Below are positions 55,760 to 64,000 of a stretch of 64,000 nucleotides of DNA, one piece after another. The first letter of the stretch is position 1. The number at the start of each line of letters is the position of its first letter. The notes beneath the pieces are model-generated. The model was not told the DNA's origin. It did no database searches and was given only the letters and a program-made list of their open reading frames with translations. The position numbers and the translations under genes are program-made. Source of the stretch: an uncultured Prevotellaceae bacterium (lineage in GTDB: Bacteria; Bacteroidota; Bacteroidia; Bacteroidales; Bacteroidaceae); contig OMXS01000014.1 of NCBI GenBank assembly GCA_900315095.1, forward strand, positions 1 through 64,000, written 5' to 3'.

Positions 55760-56095
55760 ATGGCTTCAAATTACGATAATACGATACTTAAAGTTCTCGC
55801 AGAGGCAGGAGACACAGGCATGAGCGTGCAGAAAATAGCGCGTCATGTGTTTAATGCTTCTAATTCGTTCTTTGAACCTGTTGCTTACGATGATGTGCGT
55901 CGTTATGTACAGCAATATGTGCTCCGCAATTCTAAAGGAACAGATGCTTTGCTTCTGAATAATGGACAACGGGGAACATATAAGATTAATCCTAATTCAG
56001 CGCAATCTCAGCAATTAATGCTGATGTTCTCAGATGATGAAGATGAAGATACTGGGAAATGTGATGATAAAGATCTCTCGTTGTCTTTGTTCTGA
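55760..56095 (+). CDS. conserved hypothetical protein, helix-turn-helix-like
   Basis: 111 residues from the ATG at 55760 (MASNYDNTILKVLAEAGDTGMSVQKIARHVFNASNSFFEP). The start is chosen because the longer frame passes through the preceding terminator. The helical N-terminal half looks like a winged helix (TILKVLAEAG, VQKIARHVFN, YDDVRRYVQQYVLRN, wing GQRGTYKINPNS), followed by a short acidic tail (FSDDEDEDTGKCDDKDLSL). A DNA-binding role would be parallel to the neighbour but is unproven. No promoter was seen; read-through from the preceding gene is possible. Confidence 0.75.
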   Translation: MASNYDNTILKVLAEAGDTGMSVQKIARHVFNASNSFFEPVAYDDVRRYVQQYVLRNSKGTDALLLNNGQRGTYKINPNSAQSQQLMLMFSDDEDEDTGKCDDKDLSLSLF

Positions 56096-56144
56096 ACTAT
56101 TACCTTAACTCGGAAATAATAATATAACTAAAACTTTAAATACT

Positions 56145-56963
56145 ATGCAAAGAGAATGGAAAACAATAAAGGACTTCAAGGAGATTCTTTTCGAGAAGTA
56201 TAACCACATTGCGAAGATTACAATCAACCGTCCTCGTTATCGTAATGCCTTTACTCCATTGACAACACTTGAGTTGTCGCAGGCTTTCAGTTATTGCCGT
56301 GAATCGTCAGACATTCGTGTAGTTATACTTACAGGAGCAGGAGATAAGGCTTTCTGCTCAGGAGGCGACATGCATGTAAAAGGTCGTGGCGGTTATATTG
56401 ACGAACAAGGAATGCCTCGTTTGAGCGTCCTTGATGTGCAGATGCAGATACGCCGGCTTCCAAAGCCTGTAATTGCAATGGTTAATGGATATGCTATTGG
56501 AGGCGGTCACGTTCTTCATGTTGTTTGTGACCTTACCATAGCATCTGAGAATGCTATCTTCGGACAGACAGGTCCTAAAGTCGGATCTTTTGATGCAGGT
56601 TTCGGCTCAAGTTATCTTGCAAGAATTGTTGGCCAAAAGAAAGCTCGTGAGATATGGTTCCTTTGCAAACAGTATGATGCTCAAGAGGCAGAGCGCATGG
56701 GACTTGTCAATAAAGTGGTTCCTTTTGATCAACTTGAAGACACTTGTGTAGAATGGGCAGAGATTATGATGGAGCGTTCGCCACTTGCATTACGCATGAT
56801 TAAGGCAGGACTTAATGCCGAACTTGATGGTCAGGCAGGCATACAGGAACTTGCGGGTGATGCAACTATGCTTTACTATACTATGGATGAAGCCCAAGAA
56901 GGAGGCAAGGCATTCCTGGAAAAGCGCAAGCCCGATTTCGAGAAGTATCCATATTTCCCATAA
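56145..56963 (+). CDS. menB: 1,4-dihydroxy-2-naphthoyl-CoA synthase
   Basis: Closes the second ring of menaquinone by converting o-succinylbenzoyl-CoA. 272 residues of the crotonase fold with the oxyanion residues in [19 protein letters not shown] and [22 protein letters not shown], and the MenB signature [34 protein letters not shown]. The Gly in GQTGP corresponds to the bicarbonate-binding residue of type I enzymes such as that of E. coli (family knowledge). The C-terminus [12 protein letters not shown] is standard. 31 bases before menC. Confidence 0.97.
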   Translation: MQREWKTIKDFKEILFEKYNHIAKITINRPRYRNAFTPLTTLELSQAFSYCRESSDIRVVILTGAGDKAFCSGGDMHVKGRGGYIDEQGMPRLSVLDVQMQIRRLPKPVIAMVNGYAIGGGHVLHVVCDLTIASENAIFGQTGPKVGSFDAGFGSSYLARIVGQKKAREIWFLCKQYDAQEAERMGLVNKVVPFDQLEDTCVEWAEIMMERSPLALRMIKAGLNAELDGQAGIQELAGDATMLYYTMDEAQEGGKAFLEKRKPDFEKYPYFP

Positions 56964-56994
56964 GAAGCGTCTTAATCGATTTAATTCAAGTAGT

Positions 56995-58014
56995 ATGCGA
57001 TTTGAGATAAAGGAGAAAACGTTACACTTTAAACAACCAGCAGGCACTTCGCGAGGTGTTTATACTACGCGCCGTTCATGGTTTGTCACGTTGAGAGACG
57101 ATGAGGGAAATCGCGGAGTGGGAGAGTGCGCCCCGTTGCCAAACCTCTCTTGTGACGACATTCCTGAATATTACAATATACTCTATGGTTTTGCCAAGAG
57201 CTTGTGTGATAATGGCGAACTTTCAATAAATGATTTAAGGCATTATCCTTCCATGTTGTTTGGTCTTGAAACGGCATTGATGTCTTTATGCCCTAATAAT
57301 CATCACTTGTTCGACACTCCGTTTGCTAAAGGCAAGGAAGGTATTCCCATTAATGGACTCGTATGGATGGGCAGTTACGAGGAAATGCTGCCACGTATGG
57401 AAGAGAAACTAAGGCTTGGTTTTAGATGTGTGAAGATAAAGATAGGTGCTATTGATTTTGATGATGAGTTAAGGTTGTTGTCCCTCATACGCAAACGTTT
57501 CTCAAAAGAAACTATCGAATTGCGAGTAGATGCAAATGGCGCATTTGCCCCTTCAGAAGCACTTAAGAAGATTGAACAATTGTCACGTTATGATATACAT
57601 TCAATCGAACAACCGATAAAACAAGGTCAATGGGAGGCTATGTCAAGGCTTTGTAAAAGTGCATCCCTGCCTATCGCACTTGACGAGGAACTTATTGGTA
57701 TTAATGATATAGAAAAGAAGGAAGAGCTGCTTGATGTTATACGTCCTCAATATATTGTTCTTAAACCATCCCTTCATGGTGGTATGGTGGGCACGCGAGA
57801 GTGGATAAAGCTTGCAGAACAACGAGGCATTGGCTCATGGATTACAAGCGCACTTGAAAGTAATGTCGGTCTTAATGCTATTGCTCTTCTTTGTGCAGAT
57901 GTTTATGGTCCTAAGATAACATTTCCGCAAGGACTTGGTACAGGACAACTGTTCACCGACAATATTCCGATGCCTTTGAAGATATGCGGCGATGAATTGT
58001 GGATTAGCGAGTGA
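56995..58014 (+). CDS. menC: o-succinylbenzoate synthase
   Basis: Dehydrates SHCHC to o-succinylbenzoate in menaquinone synthesis. 339 residues from ATG 56995 (MRFEIKEKTLHFKQPAGTSRGVYTTRRS); the frame is open further upstream but there overlaps menB. Enolase-superfamily motifs: N-terminal capping domain (NRGVGECAPLPNLSCDDI), general base Lys pair in CVKIKIGA, metal ligands Asp in RVDANGAF, Glu in SIEQPI, Asp in ALDEEL, and second Lys in IVLKPSLHGG. All are present. The order menB-menC with gtrA next, and no menF, menD or menE, is a split men cluster. Confidence 0.94.
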   Translation: MRFEIKEKTLHFKQPAGTSRGVYTTRRSWFVTLRDDEGNRGVGECAPLPNLSCDDIPEYYNILYGFAKSLCDNGELSINDLRHYPSMLFGLETALMSLCPNNHHLFDTPFAKGKEGIPINGLVWMGSYEEMLPRMEEKLRLGFRCVKIKIGAIDFDDELRLLSLIRKRFSKETIELRVDANGAFAPSEALKKIEQLSRYDIHSIEQPIKQGQWEAMSRLCKSASLPIALDEELIGINDIEKKEELLDVIRPQYIVLKPSLHGGMVGTREWIKLAEQRGIGSWITSALESNVGLNAIALLCADVYGPKITFPQGLGTGQLFTDNIPMPLKICGDELWISE

Positions 58015-58033
58015 TAATGTAACATTAGGACAG

Positions 58034-58411
58034 ATGGAGATATTTAACAAGAAACTATTTGGTCAGGCCATCCGATTTTGTATTGTAGGAGTTATGGCCG
58101 TTGCGATTCATTATGCTATTTATCTACTGTTAAAACAGTGGATGGTTCATGTGGTTGCTTTCGCAATAGGATACTTCATTAGTTTTATTGCTAATTTCTT
58201 CATGACCGCAAAGTTCACATTCAAGAAGGATGCGACAACAAAAAAAGGAGTGGGCTTTTTAGGTGCCCATATCATTAATTTCATCCTTCAGACATCTTTG
58301 CTTCAACTGTTCTTGTGGTTAGGAGTTAACGAGAATTTTGCCCCGATACCGGTTTATTGTATTGCTGTTCCCGTTAACTTCATGCTTGTGAGGTTTGTCT
58401 TTAGAAAGTAA
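58034..58411 (+). CDS. GtrA-family membrane protein
   Basis: 125 residues with four predicted membrane helices (IRFCIVGVMAVAIHYAIYLLL, VVAFAIGYFISFIANFFM, GAHIINFILQTSLLQLFLWL, IPVYCIAVPVNFMLVRFVF) and the GtrA motif TAKFTFKK after helix 2. GtrA proteins are thought to help flip lipid-linked sugars across the inner membrane. The start at 58034 is 19 bases after the menC stop; co-transcription with menBC is likely, although a functional tie is not obvious. It ends before a bidirectional hairpin shared with hisB. Confidence 0.88.
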   Translation: MEIFNKKLFGQAIRFCIVGVMAVAIHYAIYLLLKQWMVHVVAFAIGYFISFIANFFMTAKFTFKKDATTKKGVGFLGAHIINFILQTSLLQLFLWLGVNENFAPIPVYCIAVPVNFMLVRFVFRK

Positions 58412-58463
58412 AAGACCATGTTTCGTAGAGTGATTAGGGTATAATCGCTATCTCATAGATGCC

Positions 58464-58502
58464 AAAACGCGTAATGATTAGGCCTTAATCACTACGCGTT
58501 TT
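58464..58502. terminator. bidirectional hairpin between gtrA and hisB
   Basis: Left arm AAAACGCGTAATGATTA (58464-58480) pairs with TAATCACTACGCGTTTT (58486-58502), one G-T pair, 5-base loop. The convergent setting favours termination in both directions; the T-runs are part of the stem. Confidence 0.7.
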
Positions 58503-58527
58503 GATATATATAGCATACCTGCTGGTA

Positions 58528-59595
58528 TTATAGCATGCCTTTAGTTGATGGCAACTGGAAATGATTAACATCACGACGTACCGCCATCTTTAACGCTCTT
58601 GCCAATGCTTTGAATATTCCTTCAATCTTATGATGCTCGTTTGTGCCCTCAGCCTTAATGTTGAGATTCATTCGGGCAGAATCTGAAAGACTCTTGAAGA
58701 AATGTAGGAACATCTCTGTTGGCATTTCGCCAATGCGCTCACGATGGAACTCTGCATCCCACACCAGCCACGGTCGACCGCCGAAATCGAGTGCCACTTG
58801 GCAAAGACAGTCGTCCATAGGCAAACAATATCCATATCTCTCTATTCCTCTTTTGTCTCCCAGCGCTTTGCTTATGCATTCGCCGAGAGCAAGTGCCGTG
58901 TCTTCTATTGTGTGATGTTCATCCACATTCAAATCTCCATTCACTTTAATGTCAAGGTCAATCATTCCGTGACGTGCAATTTGCTCTAGCATGTGGTCAA
59001 AGAATCCTAGACCTGTAGAGATGTTACTCTTTCCATTACCGTCAAGATTCAGCGAGATGTCTATATCCGTCTCGGCGGTTGTGCGTTTCACGCTTGCTTT
59101 GCGTTCGCCAGCAAATACAATCTCTGCAATCTTGTCCCAAGTCATGTTGTCACCAAGAATCAATGACTTGGCGCCAAGGTTTTGTGCTAACTGCCTGTCG
59201 GTTTCTCGGTCGCCAATAACATAGCTTTCTGCCATGTTATATTCAGGATTGTTTATGTAATTGACTAACATTCCGATACCTGGTTTGCGGTTTGGGTGGT
59301 TGTCCTCGGGGAAATGACGGTCAATCAGTTGGTCCGCAAACTTTATTCCTTCGCCTTCAAGCGTCTTAATGATGAAATTATGCACCGGCCAGAATGTGTC
59401 TTCTGGGAACGACGGAGTGCCAAGTCCATCCTGGTTGCTAACCATTATAAGTTCGTAGTCGGTATGTTTGCTTATAAAAGAAAGTGCACCAATAGCGCCT
59501 TCTACAAACTCCAGTTTCTCAAAAGAATCTATTTGCTCGTCGGCAGGTTCCTTGATAAGCGTGCCGTCACGGTCAATCATTAATAGCTTTTTCAT
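58528..59595 (-). CDS. hisB: bifunctional histidinol-phosphatase / imidazoleglycerol-phosphate dehydratase
   Basis: Two steps of histidine synthesis in one polypeptide. 355 residues: an N-terminal HAD phosphatase (DRDGT at 8-12, [13 protein letters not shown], and the zinc-type loop [13 protein letters not shown]) and, from about 168, the IGPD domain with paired histidine metal motifs ([66 protein letters not shown]). Both halves appear complete. No other his genes are in the window. Its start lies 23 bases inside the end of the upstream membrane-protein gene. Confidence 0.95.
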   Translation of the reverse strand: MKKLLMIDRDGTLIKEPADEQIDSFEKLEFVEGAIGALSFISKHTDYELIMVSNQDGLGTPSFPEDTFWPVHNFIIKTLEGEGIKFADQLIDRHFPEDNHPNRKPGIGMLVNYINNPEYNMAESYVIGDRETDRQLAQNLGAKSLILGDNMTWDKIAEIVFAGERKASVKRTTAETDIDISLNLDGNGKSNISTGLGFFDHMLEQIARHGMIDLDIKVNGDLNVDEHHTIEDTALALGECISKALGDKRGIERYGYCLPMDDCLCQVALDFGGRPWLVWDAEFHRERIGEMPTEMFLHFFKSLSDSARMNLNIKAEGTNEHHKIEGIFKALARALKMAVRRDVNHFQLPSTKGML

Positions 59596-60445
59596 ATTCC
59601 TTTATTCTTGTTGTTATAGAACCATATTGATAGTAAATGCAGAAGAACTGCCATAACCATATGAATGAACATGCAATTGTGGCAATAAAGGCGGCGAGGA
59701 ATATTAACAAAGGTTGGGTTGCTGGCATTCCTGAAGGATCGCCAAGGTATATGCCAAGCGCATCTTGCATGCTTGCCATTACAATTACACCGAGAGGAGC
59801 GGCAAGAAGCGATGCCAACAGCATGCTGATAAGCATTACCACGAAGACGGTTAGGAACAAGCGCCAGAAGTGACGCAAGCCAATGAGATAGTTCTTTCCA
59901 AACACACTACCCAGTTTCAAGTCGTCTTCGGCAAGATATCTCATACCGCTGTAGCATACCGGAAGCATAATTATCATTCCGAGCAGCATTAAACCGAAGG
60001 CGATAAGTATGTGTATGTATAGCACTCCAATATTCCAGATTAAAACGAGAGATATGCTGATGGCATAATAAACTATCAAGAAAGCGATGTAAATGAGCGC
60101 AAATAATAATGCAAGGCGCAATGCCCTCATGATGTTTGGTTTTGTCTTCTGTTCTTTCAATGCTGCCATGATGCTGCCGGAAGCACATGCGTAAAGGAAT
60201 ATCTCGGCAATCACAGCCACGAAAGCAATGCCCCATAGCACCAAAGTCGTGGTGGGATTCTTCTCTGACATTATCATCGTGCATGCACTATATACGATGC
60301 CAGATGCCACAGCAAATCCAATGACCCACGGCCACAAGCGTCGCATCCATAGTTTCATGTTCTGGGACAACAACCTATAAGCAGTTGCCGTGATAGCCGA
60401 AAGGCTTCGGCTTTTCATGTGGTTCTCTATTTTCAGTTTGTTCAT
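59573..60445 (-). CDS. hypothetical integral membrane protein
   Basis: 290 residues from ATG 60445 ([26 protein letters not shown]); a TTG at 60481 would extend into feoB and is less likely. About six membrane helices ([131 protein letters not shown]). It ends with a charged tail. No family identified. It follows feoAB by 25 bases and overlaps hisB, so it is in their transcript. Confidence 0.8.
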   Translation of the reverse strand: MNKLKIENHMKSRSLSAITATAYRLLSQNMKLWMRRLWPWVIGFAVASGIVYSACTMIMSEKNPTTTLVLWGIAFVAVIAEIFLYACASGSIMAALKEQKTKPNIMRALRLALLFALIYIAFLIVYYAISISLVLIWNIGVLYIHILIAFGLMLLGMIIMLPVCYSGMRYLAEDDLKLGSVFGKNYLIGLRHFWRLFLTVFVVMLISMLLASLLAAPLGVIVMASMQDALGIYLGDPSGMPATQPLLIFLAAFIATIACSFIWLWQFFCIYYQYGSITTRIKEYEKAIND

Positions 60446-60470
60446 AATGTTTTTGTAATTATTATCTTGT

Positions 60471-62870
60471 TTAGAATCCAATGGCTTTTCCCGCTTGATA
60501 AACTATTGCAGAGACAATCCAAGCCAGTCCAGTAGTGTAACATGCGGTGAAAAGTGCCCATTTCCATGAACCAGTTTCACCTTTTATTGCCGCAATCGTT
60601 GCGATGCACGGGAAATAGATGAGCACGAAGAGCAGATAGGCAAAGGCAATGAGCGGAGTGATGCCGTCTGCCGTCATCTTTTGCCTAAGGTTAGCGTACC
60701 TTTCACTTTGGTCTTCAATAGTGTCGTCGGCAACTTCCTCATCATTGGCATACAGCACTCCCATAGTGGAAGCAACGATTTCCTTAGCGCCAACGCCAGC
60801 AATTAGAGACACATCCAGTTTCCAGTCAAACCCCTGTGGTCTGAACACAGGTTCTATGGTCTTTCCAATCCTTCCTATATAACTTTGCTCTTGTTGCTCC
60901 TGTTGTGGCAGAGAGTCGTCGTGAGGGAAGTATCCCAACGCCCAAACGATGATACTTGCCACGAGGATAATGCCTCCCATCTTCTTCAGGTATTGCTTTC
61001 CTTTTTCCCAGGTATGTCTGCCAATGGCTTTAGCAGTAGGGAAACGGTAGGGCGGCAACTCCATTACAAAGGGCGTGTCTTCACCTTTGATTAGGAATTT
61101 GCTGAACACTCGGCTCATCAGCACAGCCAGAATGATACCTATTGAATATAGCAGAATCATTATAGGTGTCTGATATTTCACGGCGGAGAATGTTCCCACT
61201 ATCATAATATAAATAGGTAAGCGGGCGGAACAACTCATCAATGGAAGCACGAGCATAGTGATCAGCCTTGAGCGTCTGCTTTCAATAGTCCTTGTGGCCA
61301 TAACTGCTGGCACGTTACATCCGAATCCCATAATCAACGGAATGAATGATTTGCCGTGAACGCCCATACTATGCATCAACTTGTCCATAATGAAAGCGGC
61401 GCGCGCCATGTATCCAGAATCCTCCATAAAGGAGATGAACATATAGAGGATAAGTATCTGCGGGAGGAATATAATCACCGACCCTACACCAGCAATAGCG
61501 CCATCAACAATCATCGCACGCAGCGGTCCTTCGGGCATAATGCCGTTAAGCCAGTCGGAAAGTGCGCCGACTCCTGCATCAATCCAGTCCATCGGGTATT
61601 GTCCGATGTTGAATGTCACGAAGAACATGAAGAATATAAGCAGGAAGAATAACGGGAATCCAAGCCACTTATGCGTGACTAAAGCGTCAATCTTGTGTGT
61701 AATCTTGTAGTTGTCGGTATCTTTTCCTGTTGCATATCCAATTTCTTTCAGCGCTCCATGAATGAAACCATATTTAGCATCCATCACGGCCGTTTCAGAA
61801 TCTTCGTGCGTTTCCTCTTTCAATCGCTCTGCCGCATCGTCACGATGCTTTATTATCTCGTCGTAGTCGGGCAGTTTACTAATGGCATTCTCAATCTCCT
61901 TGTCGTGCTCGAGCAATTTTATGGCAAGATAGCGCGTGGAGAATTGACGTCTCACCTCCCTGTATTGCTTAAGGTGCTCCTGCATTTCGGCTATTGCATT
62001 CTCGATGTAGGTGCCGTGATTGATGTGTATATGTCGAACAGGAGTTTTCTTATAGGTTCCCTCATACACCTGAATTATGGTGGTGAATAGCTCTTCAACG
62101 CCGTCGCCCGACTTGAATACAGTAGGCACAAGCGGGAATCCGAGCAACTCACTCAGCTTATTGCTATCGAGCCTGTCGCCTCTTGTTTCAATCTCGTCAT
62201 ACATATTGAGCGCACCCACCATAAGAATGTTCATATCAATGAGTTGCGTTGTCAAGTATAAGTTTCGCTCGAGGTTGCTCGTGTCGATAACATTCAGTAC
62301 GATATCAGGCGTTTTTTCAACTATTTGCTTTCTCACATAAAGTTCCTCTGGGGAATATGCTGAGAGTGAATAAGTGCCTGGCAGGTCAACGAGATTGAAC
62401 TTGTAACCTTTGAAAATGGCAACTCCTTCCTTAGCATCTACGGTTACTCCAGAGTAGTTTCCGACTCTCTCATGCGCTCCGCTGGCAAAGTTGAAAAGCG
62501 AAGTCTTGCCGCAATTCGGGTTGCCTACAAGCGCCACGTTTATCTCACGATGTTTTTCAAGCGCTTGCGAGTGATACTTTACCTTGTCGCTACCTATTGT
62601 CAGGTGTCCTTCTTCTACATCATAATTCTCGTGGGGCATCTCGCTTAAGGTCTTGACCACCTCAACCTGGGCGGCTTCGGTATGTCTCAATGAGATTTCA
62701 TAACCCATAATCTTGTATTTGACTGGGTCTTTTAGAGGGGCATTGACCAACACCTCAACGGTCTTCCCCTTGATGAATCCCATCTCAATGATACGTTTTC
62801 GGAATCCTCCATGTCCGGATACCTTAACGATAATTCCTTTTTCGCCTGTCTTTAACTCTGATAATTGCAT
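60471..62870 (-). CDS. feoB: ferrous iron transporter, FeoA-FeoB fusion
   Basis: Inner-membrane Fe(II) importer. 799 residues. Residues 1-72 are an SH3-like FeoA domain (MQLSELKTGEKGIIVKVSG ... FIKGKTVEVLVNAPLKDPVKYKI), fused as is usual in Bacteroidota. The G domain follows: GNPNCGKTS at 116-124, DLPGTYSLSAYSPEE (G3) and MYDEIETRG-type G4 region, then the GDI helices and about eight membrane helices with the gate motifs GFGCNVPAVMATRTIESRRSRLI and PLMSCSARLPIYIMIVG, the cysteines of which are typical. First gene of the feoAB-membrane protein-hisB run; minus-strand TAACTTTG at 62899-62892 is its probable -7 box. Confidence 0.96.
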   Translation of the reverse strand: MQLSELKTGEKGIIVKVSGHGGFRKRIIEMGFIKGKTVEVLVNAPLKDPVKYKIMGYEISLRHTEAAQVEVVKTLSEMPHENYDVEEGHLTIGSDKVKYHSQALEKHREINVALVGNPNCGKTSLFNFASGAHERVGNYSGVTVDAKEGVAIFKGYKFNLVDLPGTYSLSAYSPEELYVRKQIVEKTPDIVLNVIDTSNLERNLYLTTQLIDMNILMVGALNMYDEIETRGDRLDSNKLSELLGFPLVPTVFKSGDGVEELFTTIIQVYEGTYKKTPVRHIHINHGTYIENAIAEMQEHLKQYREVRRQFSTRYLAIKLLEHDKEIENAISKLPDYDEIIKHRDDAAERLKEETHEDSETAVMDAKYGFIHGALKEIGYATGKDTDNYKITHKIDALVTHKWLGFPLFFLLIFFMFFVTFNIGQYPMDWIDAGVGALSDWLNGIMPEGPLRAMIVDGAIAGVGSVIIFLPQILILYMFISFMEDSGYMARAAFIMDKLMHSMGVHGKSFIPLIMGFGCNVPAVMATRTIESRRSRLITMLVLPLMSCSARLPIYIMIVGTFSAVKYQTPIMILLYSIGIILAVLMSRVFSKFLIKGEDTPFVMELPPYRFPTAKAIGRHTWEKGKQYLKKMGGIILVASIIVWALGYFPHDDSLPQQEQQEQSYIGRIGKTIEPVFRPQGFDWKLDVSLIAGVGAKEIVASTMGVLYANDEEVADDTIEDQSERYANLRQKMTADGITPLIAFAYLLFVLIYFPCIATIAAIKGETGSWKWALFTACYTTGLAWIVSAIVYQAGKAIGF

Positions 62871-62941
62871 AATAATTTGGGTTTAATCATGCAAAGTTAC
62901 GTATTAATAGCGAGATTGCGTTTGTTTCTTTATTAAAATAC

Positions 62942-63697
62942 CTACAAATTATGAGTCGTGAGGAAGGTTTCTGCACGTTTCAAATCATCAGGTGTGTCGA
63001 TGCCTATGGTCTCAGCATCGGTAATGCCAACCTTGATTGTGTAGCCGTTCTGGAGCCACCGCAATTGCTCAAGACTTTCCGCAATTTCGAGTGAAGATTG
63101 TGGAAGTGAGGTTATCTCTTGAAGCACTTCTCTGCGATAGGCATAAAGTCCGATATGCTTAAGGAACGGGAATGATTTCAGCCATTCGGCCTTCTCCTTT
63201 CCTCTAATGAAAGGAATGATGCTTCGGCTGAAGTACATAGCGCGACTATTGTTGTCTACTACAATCTTCGGAGAGTTGGGATTGAGCAGCATTTCGAAGT
63301 CTTGTTCTTCTGTAAAAGGTTTTCCGAGGGTCGCTATTTGTGTGCTCTCGTCGTCGAAACAACGGCATACTGTCTCTATCTGCTCGGGCAGAATGAATGG
63401 CTCGTCGCCCTGAACGTTGATAATAACGTCGGCATCTGTGCCCAGTTTTTCAGCCGCCTCCTTTATTCTGTCGGTACCGCTCTTGTGGTTAGAGGATGTC
63501 ATTACCGCCTTTCCTCCAAAACTTTCGACTGTGCCGAATATGCGCTCGTCGTCTGTGGCGACATAAACCTCGCCGAGAGTCTTGTTCACTTGCTCGTAAA
63601 CTCTTTGTATGATAGGTTTGCCTCCCAGCATAGCGAGCGGCTTGCCTGGGAACCTTGTCGACGCGTAACGTGCCGGTATAATAGCGATAAACTTCAT
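62942..63697 (-). CDS. kdsB: 3-deoxy-manno-octulosonate cytidylyltransferase
   Basis: Activates Kdo as CMP-Kdo for LPS inner core synthesis. 251 residues, nucleotidyltransferase fold with the CTP-binding start IIPARYASTRFPGKPLAMLGGKPIIQRVYEQ, INVQGDEPFILPEQIE for metal binding, YFSRSIIPF, KHIGLYAYRREVL, and the C-terminal GIDTPDDLKRAE. Complete. Minus-strand TATCTTTG at 63743-63736 is a likely -7 box, so the gene has its own promoter. Confidence 0.97.
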   Translation of the reverse strand: MKFIAIIPARYASTRFPGKPLAMLGGKPIIQRVYEQVNKTLGEVYVATDDERIFGTVESFGGKAVMTSSNHKSGTDRIKEAAEKLGTDADVIINVQGDEPFILPEQIETVCRCFDDESTQIATLGKPFTEEQDFEMLLNPNSPKIVVDNNSRAMYFSRSIIPFIRGKEKAEWLKSFPFLKHIGLYAYRREVLQEITSLPQSSLEIAESLEQLRWLQNGYTIKVGITDAETIGIDTPDDLKRAETFLTTHNL

Positions 63698-63793
63698 AAT
63701 GCAGATTTTAAAAGAATGCGTTCAGTTTAATGGTGCAAAGATAATTAAAAAAATAAAATAAGAAAAAAGTATTCTGAATTTACGTCGTTTTCT

Positions 63794-63824
63794 TTTGTTA
63801 TATTATGACATTTTTATAAATTTG
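63794..63824 (+). promoter_or_regulatory. promoter of the MORN-repeat gene
   Basis: TTTG at 63794-63797, 19 bases, TAAATTTG at 63817-63824: full consensus, 28 bases before the ATG. Confidence 0.75.
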
Positions 63825-63852
63825 CGTCTTGAAACAATATATTTAATGCGTA

Positions 63853-64000
63853 ATGAAGAAATTAATACTGGCATTTGCACTTGCTTTACCGCTCGTTTCT
63901 AATGCCCAAAAGATAACACTCGGTTCTTGTACAATGAAAGATGGCGCCATATATAAAGGCGAAATGTCTGGTGGAAAACCTAACGGGAAAGGAACGGCGA
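63853..64000 (+). CDS. exported MORN-repeat protein (5' end only)
   Basis: Only 49 codons are in the window. A signal peptide (MKKLILAFALALPLVSNA) is followed by QKITLGSCTMKDGAIYKGEMSGGKPNGKGTA, whose YKGEMSGGKPNGKGT part is a MORN repeat. More repeats are expected beyond the edge. Function unknown; it is divergent from kdsB and has a clear promoter. Confidence 0.75.
   Translation, partial: MKKLILAFALALPLVSNAQKITLGSCTMKDGAIYKGEMSGGKPNGKGTA

Noticed and set aside
60445-60481. TTG start at 60481 for the membrane protein downstream of feoB
   Set aside because: It would overlap the feoB stop region; the ATG at 60445 follows the feoB stop by 25 bases and gives a normal N-terminus.

Overview
The window looks like one stretch of a Bacteroidota chromosome, most probably Prevotella or a close relative (inference). 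The reasons are: promoters of the Bacteroidota form (TTTG, a 19-21 base gap, then TAnnTTTG) instead of -35/-10 boxes; start codons without clear Shine-Dalgarno sequences; a type IX secretion (CHU_C) sorting domain; DUF3078, DUF3857, DUF4105 and DUF1573 proteins; a fused FeoA-FeoB; a fused HisB; and an anaerobic energy set (pyruvate phosphate dikinase, pyruvate:ferredoxin oxidoreductase, ion-pumping pyrophosphatase). No tRNA, rRNA, CRISPR array, phage or intact insertion sequence was seen.

Layout. 1-8.4 kb: ppdK (cut by the window edge), rlmD, a porin, membrane pyrophosphatase, and a tiny histidine-rich membrane protein. 8.4-16.2 kb: a GH43 glycosidase, an uncharacterised ATP-grasp protein, an AAA ATPase, and nifJ, which is frameshifted with about 18 codons missing. 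16.2-24.7 kb: a 600-base gene-free stretch with a long inverted repeat, a YraN-type protein with an extra N-terminal domain, an ABC ATPase without its permease, secA, a phosphatase-fold protein that has lost its catalytic residues, and a DUF4105 protein. 24.7-34 kb: coaX, outer membrane barrel, lptC, CNNM-type protein, ppiD-like chaperone (envelope biogenesis), then a Wza-like lipoprotein and comM. 34-43 kb: fmt, uvrA, a small type IX secretion cargo, a LysM/periplasmic-binding protein, a barrel, a POT peptide transporter. 43-53 kb: YitT protein, MFS transporter, S9 peptidase, yidC, DUF3857/DUF3078 pair, DUF1573. 53-64 kb: aspS, two small winged-helix proteins, menB-menC-gtrA, hisB, a membrane protein, feoAB, kdsB and the start of a MORN-repeat protein.

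Most genes are housekeeping and envelope functions. The main unexplained signal is in the spacers: six intergenic regions hold degenerate tandem units in a strict 22-base phase (23 bases when the core contains a TATA/GTATAC variant), each unit built around a small imperfect palindrome. They lie about 10 kb apart, fill whole spacers, and at one place supply the last codons of a gene. I do not recognise this repeat family and regard it as the best candidate for something undescribed.
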